Source of the DNA: Pictodentalium vernedei
Taxonomy: Eukaryota > Mollusca > Scaphopoda > Dentaliida > Dentaliidae
NCBI GenBank assembly: GCA_031216915.1
Contig: CM062292.1
Location: 199,847,262-199,911,261 of the forward strand
Direction: 5' to 3'
Length of the DNA stretch: 64,000 nt
This document shows positions 10,154-21,499 of this stretch, piece by piece. Made by a program: the position numbers and the translations under genes. Numbering within the stretch: position 1 is the stretch's first letter; each line of letters starts with the position of its first letter. The notes under the pieces were generated by a model. That model saw only the letters and a program-made list of their open reading frames with translations. It was not told the origin of the DNA and searched no databases.

Positions 10154-10242
10154 CCTGTTCCTTTTACCACAACCATACAAGGTGGTTTGTACAATGGAAG
10201 AATAATTAGCATCAGTGGAATACCAAGAGGTGGTGGTCAGAG
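10154..10242 (+). CDS. Galectin, exon encoding the N-terminal part of the CRD
   Basis: The 89-bp exon is bounded by TTTTTGCAG and GTAATA. Translated from its first base it gives a galectin-like start: PVPFTTTIQGGL, then RIISISGIPRGGGQR, matching the family pattern in which a P-x-x-G-G-L turn leads to strands and the start of RFSFNLQ. It ends two bases into an Arg codon (AG/G), a phase 2 junction that the exon at 34226 completes. Galectins are beta-sandwich lectins that bind beta-galactosides outside cells or in the cytosol; secreted forms lack a signal peptide. No start codon is in this exon, so the N terminus lies upstream. It lies between two hAT-type elements: the one upstream ends 413 bp away and the next starts 132 bp downstream. 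Confidence 0.85.
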
Positions 10243-11328
10243 GTAATAATAGACAAGCTAATACAGTAATGGCAGTTTAGCCAATTGCTCAAAAAATTTT
10301 GATTGGGCACTAAAACCAAACAGGGCTAATATTTGACCAAAAAAAAAAAACCCTTTGTTGTGTTTGTTCAGAATTAGTGTTGGGAGGTTAGTAAATTTTG
10401 CTCGGTATCTACTCGTTTTTTTACAAAAAGAGTTGACTCAGGTTTCGGTTTCGGTTATTTGTTCTGAAAAATATAATTTACTGAGGTATCTATCAGTTTG
10501 TAGCACTAAATTGTCGTCAGTGTTATGGATCATGTATATTATCCCCATTATTAGTCTTGTTGAAATAAATATCAAAAATACAAGCCCAAATCTTTTAGTT
10601 TTCTGACTTTTCTCCACTTTTCATGGTCTCCACCTCAATAGTCCCTTCCCAGATGCATCTTATTTTAGCTCAATGAGTTTAACATAACACAGCAAGAGCT
10701 ACAGAGTACAGACTAATGAGACTATAGAGTAGAATGGGTCTCAAATTATCATTATTTTTATTAAACTATTTAACTAAGCCCCTATATGATTAGTAAATAA
10801 ATACCAATAAGATAATCAGGGGTGTTTAAGCTACAATGTACAACATGTTGTAGTGCAAACATCCCTGATTTTCATGTTGATGATTCACATGTTTACTATT
10901 TCAAAGTACTGTTGTCTGTTGAGGTTCAACAAATTTGAGAAACATGCGGTTTGTAAGCCATGGAATTTTTAATTTCAAAAGACAAAATTAAAATTCCAAA
11001 ATTTTCTCGCCAAAAGCAAAGACCACTAAAATTCACACCATTCAGTCAACAGGCCATCTTGAAGCTTCAACTTCATTTACTTCATGTTACCCCGCTGACT
11101 AATAGTGTGAATTTCAGTACTTTTGATGAAGGCCCTTAAATGGAAGTTGTTAAAACTGAATTGAAAATTAACTCAAACAATGATCTGAAAAAAAAATTAC
11201 ATGAGTCAAACTGACCCTGCTCTGCCAAGTGACATAAGATGATAAGAAATCATCAGAAAAAAAAAACTCTCAATTTATGAGTCATGTGTCGACTCCTGTC
11301 AGTCAAGTGTCAACATACAGTACAGTGT

Positions 11329-11590
11329 TGGTGATTTGAATGCATCTGCCATCTGTCTGACTGTATCTCACGGTCCGACCGCTTTCTCAACTGGTAGGGT
11401 GGGTTGACTGGGTTCCAGCTCAAAGCAGTTAGCGCTGAACTAATGGCTATTGCTGAGAGCTGAACTAATGGCTATTGCTGAGAGCAATAGCCATTAGTTC
11501 AGTGCTAACTGCTTTGAATGCAGCTGGAACCCAGTCAACATACCCTACCAGTTGAGAAAGCGGTGGGAGACAGATGCATTCAAATCACCA
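11329..11590. repeat. 262-bp imperfect palindrome in the hAT element
   Basis: TGGTGATTTGAATGCATCTG at the left edge is mirrored by CAGATGCATTCAAATCACCA at the right edge (11571-11590). The arms continue inward through CCGCTTTCTCAACTGGTAGG and GGTTCCAGCT to a centre at about 11480. The left arm holds a 26-bp direct duplication (TGAACTAATGGCTATTGCTG and onward). It lies downstream of the transposase stop. Confidence 0.85.
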
Positions 11591-13560
11591 TTCACCAAAC
11601 AGCATTCAATATCAACAGTCAGTCAGTCACTTCAAGTTCTGACTAAGGCAGATGAGTTTCTCTGCATTATATGCCTTCAGATTATTCCTACGATTGGAGA
11701 TAACTGCACCAGCAGTACTGAAAACTCTTTCGCTGGGGACTGAAGTTGCTGGTATTGATAAATATTTCCTCGCAAGTGTGGCGAGAACAGGGAATTTGCA
11801 ATGATTTTGTTGCCACCAGTCAAAAGGAGATTTTGATGGCTCTAGAAGTTCCTTGCGGTTGAAGAGTTCCAATTCATATTTCATCTTAGCTCTGATAATC
11901 TCATCTGTTTCAAAATCAGATTCTTGTCTCTCCCTTTTCTTAACCATTGACTTGAAACTATCCCACAGAGTAGGTTTCTATCATTATCATTCCCTTCAGT
12001 TTCACCATCTCCAGTAGGCCTATCCATAATGTCAGTCGTTGTCAGTGATGAGGATGCTGCTGATACACTCGGTGTGGAAGTGGTACTGCTACAGGAAGAT
12101 TTTGAACTTGAAGTTCCTTATTCATCGATCATCTGTGCAAGAAGTGCGTCATTTGCTTTTTCCTTAGCTGTGTCATCGGAGAAAGAAAAACCCTTGAAAC
12201 GAGGGTCTATATATGAGGAGACTGAATTAAGAGAATTGAATTCGAATTCGCCCCAGCGCTTTTACATATTTTTTCATCAACTCTTCCTCAATTGAGTCCA
12301 TTTCTGTAACCTTCATTTTATCCTTCAAAATATTTAACATTGGGATAATCATGCTTATGGTAGCATAACGACTTGCGCTCATCATTGTGGTCACCTCTTC
12401 AAAGGGCCTAAGAACACCTACATAACTTTGTGCAGTTTTCCATTCATGCACAGAGTGATTATTTACTTCAATTGATGACAATACAGCAGTTACAGGTTCA
12501 CGCTATTCCACAATCCGTTCAATTAAATAAAAAGTACTGTTCCACTGAGTGGGGCATTCATTTTTTAATTTTTTTTGAGGAAAACCCATCGCTGTCTGCA
12601 TTTCTTTCAGTTTGTGGGTAGCTTGTGCAGTATGATGGAAGTGGTTAACTATTTTCTTGGCTTTTGAAATAACAGTACCCAAACCTTCGAATTTCCGAAT
12701 TGTGTCTTTCACGCAAAGCTGTAATGTATGTGCGAAACAATTTAGGCCTGTAAACTGTGATTGGGGTAAGAGCTTCAAAGCAGCTTGGCAATTCGCCGCA
12801 TTGTCGGTAACAACAAAAATGGGCAATTGTTTTTCTTTATAATTTGGAACCCATGATTGTAAAACATCGGTTAAAGCGTTTGCTATGTTCACGCCAGTAT
12901 GGCTCTCTGGCATAGCTTTAACGTTAAGACACAAATTTTCCATCCCGAAATCATCAGTAAGAAAGTGGCCTGTAACCCCCATATAAGCTTGATTTGCTAC
13001 TGAAGTCCAATGATCAGTAGTTATTGCCAGGGATTGGCACCTTTCAATTTTCTCTTTTATCTGGGAAACTGTTTCATCAAAAAGTTCAGGTATTAGATTA
13101 TAACTGAGGTGTCTCCGACTTGGTAGTTGATAACAGGGTTGTATTGTCTCCATGAAAGATTTGAAACCCAAATCCTCCACCACACTTATAGGTTGCAGAT
13201 CGAGACATATTCTGGCCAACATTCTGTCACCTTTCTTCTGCCGTGTATCACCCGGTGCCCATTTCTTCGTATCCTGTGTGAAACCAACAATTTTCACCTG
13301 TTTAGTCTGTGAATGTGATGGTGTCGCTGAACCAGTGGATGAAGTGTCGAGGTTACGCTGAAAAAAATGAAAAGCCACTTAGTTGTGCTGAAAAATGAAA
13401 AGTGGACTGGACAAAGGAATTTCGGGGAGAGTGGGGCCCAGTCAGAGGTCTCGTTGGTAACAGTCTAACAGAGTGGTTATAACTTATAAGTGCTGAATGC
13501 GCATGCCATTTCACCTTAAAGCATGAGCAATGAGTCATGCTTGAACGAGAAATGGGTTGC

Positions 13561-13591
13561 CCCCCCCCCCCCCCTCCTCTCCCCCCCCCCC
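13561..13591. repeat. C-rich homopolymer tract
   Basis: Two runs of C separated by TCCTCTC, inside the hAT intron. Confidence 0.8.
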
Positions 13592-14905
13592 TGCTCACAC
13601 ATACACCGCAGGAATGAAAAAAACTGAAAGGGATTGCTCCTTATTTACATAGGTTACTTCCCAGTTCCCAGTTCCCTGCTCAAACTATTTCTGGATGCTA
13701 TTTCTTGAACGCAGTCAAAATGCAGTGGAATCAGTTTCTGTCTCTAAAAAAAAAACCCCAAACCAGCAGGCTGCCAGAGAGAGTGCAATAGTGGCGGCTT
13801 AACTTCGCATGATTGAAAGAAACTGTGTTCTGGTGACGTGTATTGTCAGCTTAACTATGAAAAATTGGTGTCCAAAAAATAAGTATCAAGATTCAATAAA
13901 AAAAAAATAAAGTTCATGTCTAAGATCGTTTATATTATTTAAAAATTGTTCATGGAACAAAGAAAATCAAATTTGATGAGAAATGCTGGATCATTGAGTT
14001 ATCAGTACTTGTCACGCAAGAAAACTATTTTTATTTTATGAAAAAATGCGTAATTCATTGAAAGTGTTCAAAGTATTTTTGATTACCTCTCTTACACCAC
14101 GTTTCTTTCAGTACAAAAAAAGACACCCAATTGTGTGCTTCTGGTGGCTTCTGGTGGCTTTATTCGCACATGTGGCAGCAGTTATGAGTTATGACACAAT
14201 ACAAATTATACAATTTTAGTTCACTCAGTGGCGGATGAATGATTTTACGAAAGACTCTGGGATCTAGGAGTGGGGGAGGGGGAGCTGGGGTGCCTCACCC
14301 CGAACCAAGTTTACTGCACGTCAGTGCACGTGTGCATGTATTGTACTGCAAGTGCGAGTCAAATTTTGAAATTAAATCAGGTTTCAATCATTTCATAAGA
14401 TATGATTAAAAGATCTGCATCCGATGCAAATATCCACCATGCACATTGCACAATCCCTCTCCAAGAAAATTAGAAGGGGGGGCTGTATGAGGCAAAACTG
14501 ATAAACTGTATGAAAGTTTCATAACCAAGCCAAAAAATATTGAGGAGCTTGACAGCCAATGTACATATTTTCTGATACGCTAAATAGTAAATACCGAGTC
14601 TGAATGCATGATTACACGACGTAGTGCGGTCAACCTGAAATGTTTTTACAGGTTGGGTTATGAGTTATGACCATTGACCAACTTATTGGAACTTGGAATT
14701 TGGAAAGACGAAAATGATCAGGTTCCTTGCAATGTTCTGACAGAGCATGTTAGTAACTTAGTAACACGCCGATTGAGAACTTCATTTTACACGCAATACA
14801 TATACAACAATGAACGACTGGTTGCGATTGGACGGAATGAAGAATGAGTCATCATGAGCTGAATAGTAGTTACCGAATGGAAATTGGAAAAGTACAGGAA
14901 GATAT

Positions 14906-14980
14906 GAAATTTAAACGTGGCTCACGGTTGGGTTGAATAAGACTCTTATTCAACCCAACAGTGAGCCACGTTTAAATTTC
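14906..14980. repeat. 75-bp near-perfect hairpin palindrome
   Basis: Arms of 37 bp begin GAAATTTAAACGTGGCTCAC and mirror around a single C at 14943 with one mismatch. It lies in the intron of the hAT transposase. There is almost no loop. Confidence 0.85.
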
Positions 14981-15577
14981 ATTATAAGAGTCTAAAATTG
15001 TGAATAATATAAACTTGGGAATTTGAAAACGATAAAAGGACAACTTTGTACTTACCGAAGAACCCTTTAATTTCTCCCGATCCGATCTTTCGTTCAGCAA
15101 TTTCTTCAGTTCTTTGAATGTTTCCTTATGTTTGCCCTCACAGTGTCTGGCTAAATTGCTTGTGTTTCCATGCTCAGAAATAATCTCTTTTGAGCGAAGG
15201 TTGCATTTTGCTTTTTTGTCATTCACTTTTGTGAAGTACTGCCACACTGGGCTATGTTGTTTGGTTGTTTCAGCCATTTTTACGCCAAAACATATCACGA
15301 GGCCGTGAGATTGCATCATCGCATGCCATGAATAAATTAACCGCGCACGTAACCGGGGCGACGTTTTTTTGTGATCACGTCGGTCGGTGTTTTTTAATAA
15401 CCGACACCGAGTTGTATTCTCGGTTAACCTACCAACACTATTCAGAATCCAGTTTCAGTATTGATGAGCATGGTTGATGATATACCAAATAAAAGGATTA
15501 TTTTATTACTCGCCATAAAAAGAAATCACCAGCTAACAATTTAAGAGGAGACAATCACAGATTTTTATGAAACACAC

Positions 15578-15802
15578 TTAACCCTTTACCTGACACAAAT
15601 TTTTTTTAAAACAAATTTCACAATGTTTCAATAAAACCAAACTAATATGGATATCATTAGAACCACCTCAATAAGCTGATTCTACTGATATCCATATTTG
15701 TATGGTTTTATCGAGAAACTTGCGAGATATTTTAGGCTGTTGTAGGTTTATCTTGGTTAATTTTTGGGCCGTTTTTGGCCGCTATGTTAGGTAAAGGGTT
15801 AA
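15578..15802. mobile_element. TTAA MITE, ATATCCAT-core variant
   Basis: Complete: TTAACCCTTTACCTGACA at the left and TGTTAGGTAAAGGGTTAA at the right, with TTAA on both sides (15578-15581, 15799-15802). The centre pairs ATGGATATCATTAGAA with its complement around CTGATATCCAT. Sister of 2866-3110. Confidence 0.8.
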
Positions 15803-16137
15803 CCCCAGTATATTAGAGTTTATGACTTGGTTAGTTTCATATTGGTCAAGATATAAGCCCTAGGTAACTTCATATCTGCTGCTGAGACTGGAGGTCGAAG
15901 GCTGATGTGAAGTTACCGAGTGCTTATATCATGGTCAGTGTGAAATTAATCAAGTAATAAGACCACACAAAGTAGAGTTTCTGTTTCTCAGGCCATTATT
16001 TTTAAAATTGCATGTGGGCAAGCATTTTTTTTATTTTACTTTTTATTTCTGTAATTATTTCTTTGCCATCAAAAGTTCATGTTCTTGGTTTATGTTTTTG
16101 GCCTCATAATCTTCGGAATAGCATGGGTGGTGGTGTA

Positions 16138-16211
16138 TTTCATCCATTGAGAGCAAGAAGGCTTTGCATTGCTTTAGTATTGCAAAGCCTTCTTGCTCTC
16201 AATGGATGAAA
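16138..16211. repeat. Perfect 31-bp inverted repeat with 12-base loop
   Basis: TTTCATCCATTGAGAGCAAG (left arm start) is mirrored exactly by CTTGCTCTCAATGGATGAAA at the right. The loop is TTGCTTTAGTAT. A partial third copy of the right arm (TACTAAAGCATTGCAAAGCC) follows in direct orientation at about 16223-16250. Confidence 0.9.
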
Positions 16212-16409
16212 CTAAAACTAAATACTAAAGCATTGCAAAGCCTTCTTGCCATCAAAGGGTAAATTTATCAATTTTTTTTAACTTGGATAAAATATCAGAC
16301 ACAAACCGTTTGATTTTTATTTATTTGTAGTTTACATTGGTTATAAAAGGAGAGCATGCGGCAGCCAAAAGGACCCTGCGGGAGGGCCTGGGAAACAGAT
16401 TTTGAATTT

Positions 16410-19345
16410 TTAGCTCAACTTGACAAAGTCAAGGTGAGCTATTGCCATCACTTCTCGTCTGTCGGCATACGTATGTACGTACATTAGTATGTTAGTACGT
16501 ACGTCCACAATTTCCTTCGGCACACCTCACAGGTCGCATTTATGATCAGATCACTTTGAAACTTGGTATGCTTATTTGGGGTGACCTCTAGATGGCGGCT
16601 ATCAATTTTCTTCAATTTCCGTCAAAAAATGTTGCCGCGGCCAACGTTCTTATAGTTTAGTTCAGTCAGACTACAATATTCCCCTTTGGCACACCCTACA
16701 GGGCACATTTATGATTGGATTGCTTTGAAACCTGGTATGCCTGTTTAGGGTGATCTCTAGATGGGAGCTATCGATTTTCTTCAATTTCCATCAAAAAATG
16801 TTGCCATGGCCAATGTTCTTAGAACTTAGTTTAGTCAGACCTCAATATTTTCCTTTGGCACACCCTACAGGTCACATTTATGATCAGATTGCTTGAAACC
16901 TGGTATGCTTGTTTGGGGAGACCTCTAGATGGCAGCTATCAATTTTCTTTAATTTCCGTCCATAAATGTTGCTGAGGCCAATGTTCTCAGAACTTAGTTT
17001 AGTCAGAAGACCTCAATATTTCCCTTTGGCACACCCTGCAGGGCACATTTATGATCGGATTGCTTTGAAACCTGGCATGCTTGTTTGGGGTGACCTCTAG
17101 ATGGGAGCTATCGATTTTCTTCAATTTCCATCAAAAAATATTGCTGCGGCCAACATTCTTGGAACTTAGTTTAGTCAGACCACAATATTTCCCTTTGGCA
17201 CACCCTACAGGGCACATTTATGATTGGATTGCTTTGAAACCTGGAATGCTTATTTGGGGTGACCTCTAGATGGGAGCTCTCGATATTCTTCCATTTCCGT
17301 CCAAAAATGTTGCCACGGCCAACATTCTTAGAACTTAGTTTAATCAGACCTCAATATTTCCCTTTGGCAAATTCTACAGGGCACATTTGTGATCATTTGC
17401 TTTGAAACCTGGTATGCTTGTTTGGGGAGACCTCTAGATGGGAGCTATCAATTTTCTTCAATTTCCATCGAAAAATGTTGCCACTGCCAACGTTCTTAGA
17501 ACTCAGTTCAGTCAGACCTCAATATTTCCCGTTGACACACCCTACAGGGTACACTTATGATTGGATTGCATTGAAACCTGGCATGCTTGTTTGGGGTGAC
17601 CTCTAGATGGGAGCTATCGATTTTCTTCAATTTCCGTCAAAGAATGTTGCCGCAGCCAATGTTCTTAGAACTTAGTTTAGTCAGACCTCAATATTTCTCT
17701 TTGGCACACACTACAGGGCACATTTATGATTGGATTGCTTTGAAACCGGGTATGCTTGTTTGGGGTGACCTCTAGATGGGAGCTATCGATTTTCTTCCAT
17801 TTTCGTCAAAAAATGTTGCTGCGGCCAACGTTCTTAGAACTTAGTTTAGTCAGACCTCAATATTTCCCTTTGACACACCCAACAGGACACATTTATGATC
17901 GGATTGCTTTGAAACCTGGCATGCTTGTTTGGGGTGTCCTCTAGATGGGAGCTATTGATTTTCTTCCATTTCTGTCAAAAAATGTTGCCACTGCCAACGT
18001 TCTTAGAACTTAGTTTAGTCAGACCTCAATATTTCCTTTTGGCACACCCTACAGGGCACATTTATGATCGGATTGCTTTGAAACCTGGCATGCTTGTTTG
18101 GGGTGATCTCTAGATGGGAGCTATCAATTTTCTTTCATTTCCGTCTGTCAGAAAATGTTGCCCTGGCAACGATCTTTGAACTTAGTTTAGTCAGGCATCA
18201 GTATATTCCTTTGGCATGCCATAAAGGACACATTTATGATCAGATCGGTTTGAAACTTTGTATGCTTGTTTGGGGTTACCTCTAGATGGGAGCTATCGAT
18301 TTTCTTTGATTTCCGTCAAAAAATGTTGCCACTGGCAATGACCTTCGATGAACATAGTAAAAACTTAGTGCAGTTAAGCATCAGTATTTCCCTTTGACAC
18401 ACCCTGCAGGGCATATTTATGATTGGATCGCTTGAAAACTTGGTGAGCTTGTGTGGGGTGACATTTATATGGGAGCTGTCGATTTTCTTCCATTTCTGTA
18501 AAAAAATGTTGCCGCTGACCTTTGAACTTAGTTTAGTCAGACCTCAATATTTCCCTTTAACACACCCTTCAGGGCACATTTATGATCGGATCACTTTGAA
18601 ACTTGGTATGTGTGTTCGGGGTGACCTCTAGATGTGAGCTATTTCTTTTTCTCATTTCCATAAAAATTATTGTCGTTATCACCAACCTTTGAATGTACTG
18701 CATCTGTGCATCAACTTACCCCTTTTGCACTCTCTGCAGGGTATATTTATGAATTTCCATAAAAAAAACATTGCCACAAGCAATGACCTTCTACTTAGTG
18801 CATTTGTGCATTAACATCTTCCTTTGGCATGCCTCAGAGGGCACATTCATTATCAGGTTGTTTTGAAACTTTGTAAGCTTATGCAGGGTTACAAAGATAG
18901 GAGCTATTGATTTTCTTTTCATTTCCATCAAAAACTGTTGCTGTTAGCAACAATCTTTGAATTTATTGCATTTGTGCATCAACATTCTTTGACATGGCCT
19001 GCAGGCCACATTTATCATAGGATTGTTTTTGAACTTGGTGTGCTCATTAGGCAAGAACTTTAGATAAGAGCTATTGATTAGCAGTCATTTCTGTGAAAAA
19101 AATCCCATCTACAATGAACTCTGAACATACTGCATTTGTGTATCAACATTCTTCCTTTAGCCTGTCTTATAGTTTACATTTAAAAATGCATGGATTACTC
19201 TGACATTGTGCACACACAATGCTGTTATGTTGAAATTTCATCAAATAACTTTGGTACCAATGATCTTCAATTTTGCCATTTCATTTATAACTTACCAAGT
19301 TCAAGTTTGTCAAGTTGAGCTACAGTGTCATTGACACTTTCATTT
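16410..19345 (+). mobile_element. Helitron-like tandem-array element A (169-bp monomers)
   Basis: Starts TTTTAGCTCAACTTGAC and folds at once into a hairpin (right arm GTCAAGGTGAGCT), then TATTGCCATCAC. It ends with GTCAAGTTGAGCT, the exact complement of the 5' tip, then ACAG, a perfect 7-bp-stem hairpin AGTGTCATTGACACT and TTCATT. The core is a tandem array of about 169-bp monomers (best between 16560 and 18640) that decays toward the 3' end. Each monomer repeats phrases such as GACCTCTAGATGGGAGCTAT and TTTAGTCAGACCTCAATATT. No protein is encoded. The short complementary tips and 3' hairpin suggest a non-autonomous Helitron or Helentron relative, like the tandem-array repeats known from bivalves. 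Confidence 0.7.
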
Positions 19346-19617
19346 TAGGCCTAACCTCTTTATTAAACCAAAACAAATAAACTACAAAATATTTTCGGAT
19401 CTGTTACAGTTTTCTAACTGAGTTATTGTTTCTCATTCTTTTCATAAAGTCCAAAGTTCAGCTATCTGAATGTGTTCACTTCCCCGGTGAACTATCTTTT
19501 CCCTCACATTGACCAATCTCTGCTTATTACTCAGTATCTTAGTTTATGTTGAATTTTGTGTACAACTCTTTTCTTATTCCCCCACTTTTTTCTACAATTA
19601 TAGGTACCCGAATGGCA
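19346..19617. other. Intronic DNA, nothing recognised
   Basis: A short AT-rich stretch between the Helitron-like element and the left end of DIRS copy 1. I see no gene or repeat structure. Confidence 0.6.
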
Positions 19618-20379
19618 TATCTTATCAACTTACCTTACAATTGTTTACTACAGGCTTGCACTACAGTGGAAGACCCTAACTCGGAAAGTATGCTTTCTTT
19701 TTTGATCTTTCCCAAGCGATTTGGGAAAGAAAAGTGGTGCAAAAGCACCAAGAAAAAATAAGCGAAAACTGGGTCCAAGTGCTACCGGCGCAGATGCAGT
19801 AGGGGACACTCTTCTCCCAGTACAAACCATACGACTTCCATTGCCAGTGCTCAGACACGTAGCTAATGACTCAATCTTTTTTCATCTGCCATATGGCAGG
19901 ACATCCATGTTGCATTCAGAAACGGCGATAATTCAACTCGTTGTTATTGGTTACCTGTTACCTGTGACTGGAATTTTGGATCTGAGGATCGTATAATAAA
20001 AGGACTGTGTTCTATATATTCTCGTTATTATTTTCAACCACATTTTCATTGTATTTTCCGTGTCGCACGCGACTTTTGCGTACCGTGTGGTTCGGACATA
20101 AAATTTTTCGGTTGATAAATTTTATTATTATTATTGGAGTTAGGTGTCAATGGGGGACTGTATGGACAGGATTTCTCCTCTCTGTGGAGGACAGAATTTA
20201 TGTTTTTTGGGTCCCTGTCGGCCATCTGGGTTCAGTTGTGTTCCCGCCGGTCCTTTTTCTGCCACCTTTCTCTCGTAGTTAGGGCTGTTCTTCTACTTTC
20301 TGCATCTGTTGAGTTCACCTTTTTCTTCTACTGCTCGGGGGGTAGAACGCTGTTGTTTCGGGGGCCTCCCGACACGACC

Positions 20380-21415
20380 ATGTCTGGTTATATCCCCTCC
20401 ATGGGGGATGTGCAGTTTTTAACCGTGGTGGATACCACGGGAGCTGTTGAGTTGTCTGTTGAAGGGATGCCTGGTTCCGGGACTATGATCTCTCTCCAGT
20501 TGACATTTGAGGCTGTCACTAGGGTTGTGACTCCTCCTTTGGAGGCCGAACTTGGTTGCTGTCTCCCCTTTTCCACCAGTTTCAACAGCTCCTGTCTTAT
20601 CTGCTGCTACTGCTGTTCCATCTGCAATGTCATCGGTCACCATTTCAGCCGGCCTCGGCTTAACCCTGCAGGGGTCTGCAGGGATGTCTGGTAGTGTGGA
20701 TGTGGGCTACCGGCCTCAGCCTACCTTGACTTCAACTCGGCGAAGTCTGAAGTGGCTGCCAACCGAACCCCCTGCTGTGGCCTCTCCGCCGTTGAGTACA
20801 GCAGTTTTATCCCTGTGGGGGTCTGCAGGTAGTGTAGACATGGGGTATCGGCCTCAGCCTTCCCTGACTTCAACTTGGCGAAGTCGGAAGGGGCTGCCGG
20901 CTATGGACTCAGTCCCTCGAGCACCGCAGTTTTCTCTTTGGATTTGGATGCTCATGGTGGGGCCACCATGAGCTCTGTGGCATTTCCATCCACGCACTCT
21001 GGTACCATGGCCAGTGTTACAGGACCAACGCCTTTTGTGCAGCCTGAACCTTCTGTCCCTCAGAGGTCTGCGTCAACTCTCCTGAGTTTCCAATCTGTAG
21101 ATCCTCGGGGTATGTCATACTCATCTGCCTTCAGATGTTTTGGCTGCAGCCCGTCAATCTGCGTTGGGTGTATTTGTGGATCGTGACCCTTTGCTGGTTA
21201 AAAGGGTCATCAGTGAAGCCACTTTGCCAGTTGGTTCCCACGTCGAACTGGCTGACATGGGCAGTGAGCTTAGGGAGGCCCTCTCCTTGCTCACTCAGGT
21301 TCTGTCCAAGAGCCTTCCCAGTGCTTCCAGAGAGGCTACAAGTGGTTTCCAGGTGCCCCCCTGTGGCGCTGCCTCCTGGGATTGGAAACAGGCCGCTTTC
21401 TGATCCCCCTGGTGT
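20380..21415 (+). pseudogene. DIRS gag-like ORF1 remnant (copy 1)
   Basis: Frames encode a Pro/Ser/Val-rich protein starting near MSGYIPSMGDVQFL, with an internal duplication: the phrase GYRPQPTLTSTRRS recurs as GYRPQPSLTSTWRS about 130 bp later. The end (SELREALSLLTQVL) matches copy 2. The position before RT fits DIRS ORF1, but I recognise no conserved domain. Frameshifts split it among three frames. Confidence 0.5.
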
Positions 21416-21499
21416 GCCTAACCATGTGAGTCCATGTCCGCAACAGCTCGGAGTCTTCTCCGGCTGTTTGGTCTCTGCGGTTCGGTGACGGATCTCATT

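Larger units (their letters stand above)
11627..15277 (-). pseudogene. hAT-family transposase (BED finger plus hATC), broken
   Basis: The likely start MAETTKQHSP is at 15277. The first exon carries a BED-type finger (VWQYFTKVNDKKAKC, then HGNTSNLARHCEGKH) and ends at 15056 with a GGTAAG donor. A 1.7-kb intron then runs to a TTTTTTTCAG acceptor, and the second exon starts at 13357. That block (to 12503) is the RNase H-like catalytic region: CQSLAITTDHWTS, FVVTDNAANCQAALKLL, LNCFAHTLQLCV, CPTQWNSTFYLIERI. A TAG at 12500-12502 interrupts it. The frame resumes (SSIEVNNHSVHEWKTAQS), shifts near 12240 toward SYIDPRFKGF, and ends with the hATC dimerisation domain (LARKYLSIPATSVPSERVFS, about 11700-11760). 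Multiple lesions make it non-functional here. Confidence 0.85.
10375..15440 (-). mobile_element. hAT transposon with decayed BED/hATC transposase
   Basis: Terminal inverted repeats TAGTGTTGGGAGGTTA (10375) and TAACCTACCAACACTA (ending 15440) are flanked by a perfect 8-bp duplication TTCAGAAT at 10367-10374 and 15441-15448. The transposase is coded on the minus strand. The element is 5,066 bp. Between the last coding block and the 10375 end lie AT-rich DNA and a large palindrome. Confidence 0.85.
15449..16409. other. Intronic DNA with a MITE and fold-back sequences
   Basis: Apart from the MITE at 15578-15802 and the hairpin at 16138-16211, a looser inverted repeat spans about 15840-15960. Its left arm (TTGGTCAAGATATAAGC) mirrors GCTTATATCATGGTCAG on the right, and the inner parts AGGTAACTTCATATC and GATGTGAAGTTACC also pair. 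No coding sequence is seen. Confidence 0.6.

Noticed and set aside
12029-13361. Several + strand frames opposite the hAT transposase
   Set aside because: They are shadows of the minus-strand transposase, whose conserved motifs are clear.
17081-18631. Seven successive 62-70-codon open frames with similar protein sequence
   Set aside because: They are the same stretch of a tandem DNA monomer read again and again. The period of 169 bp is not a multiple of three, so the frames overlap and shift from unit to unit. A real repeat protein would keep one frame.
20134-20694. 186-codon frame as a host gene
   Set aside because: Its sequence continues the DIRS copy 1 gag-like region and is collinear with 24260-24800 of copy 2.
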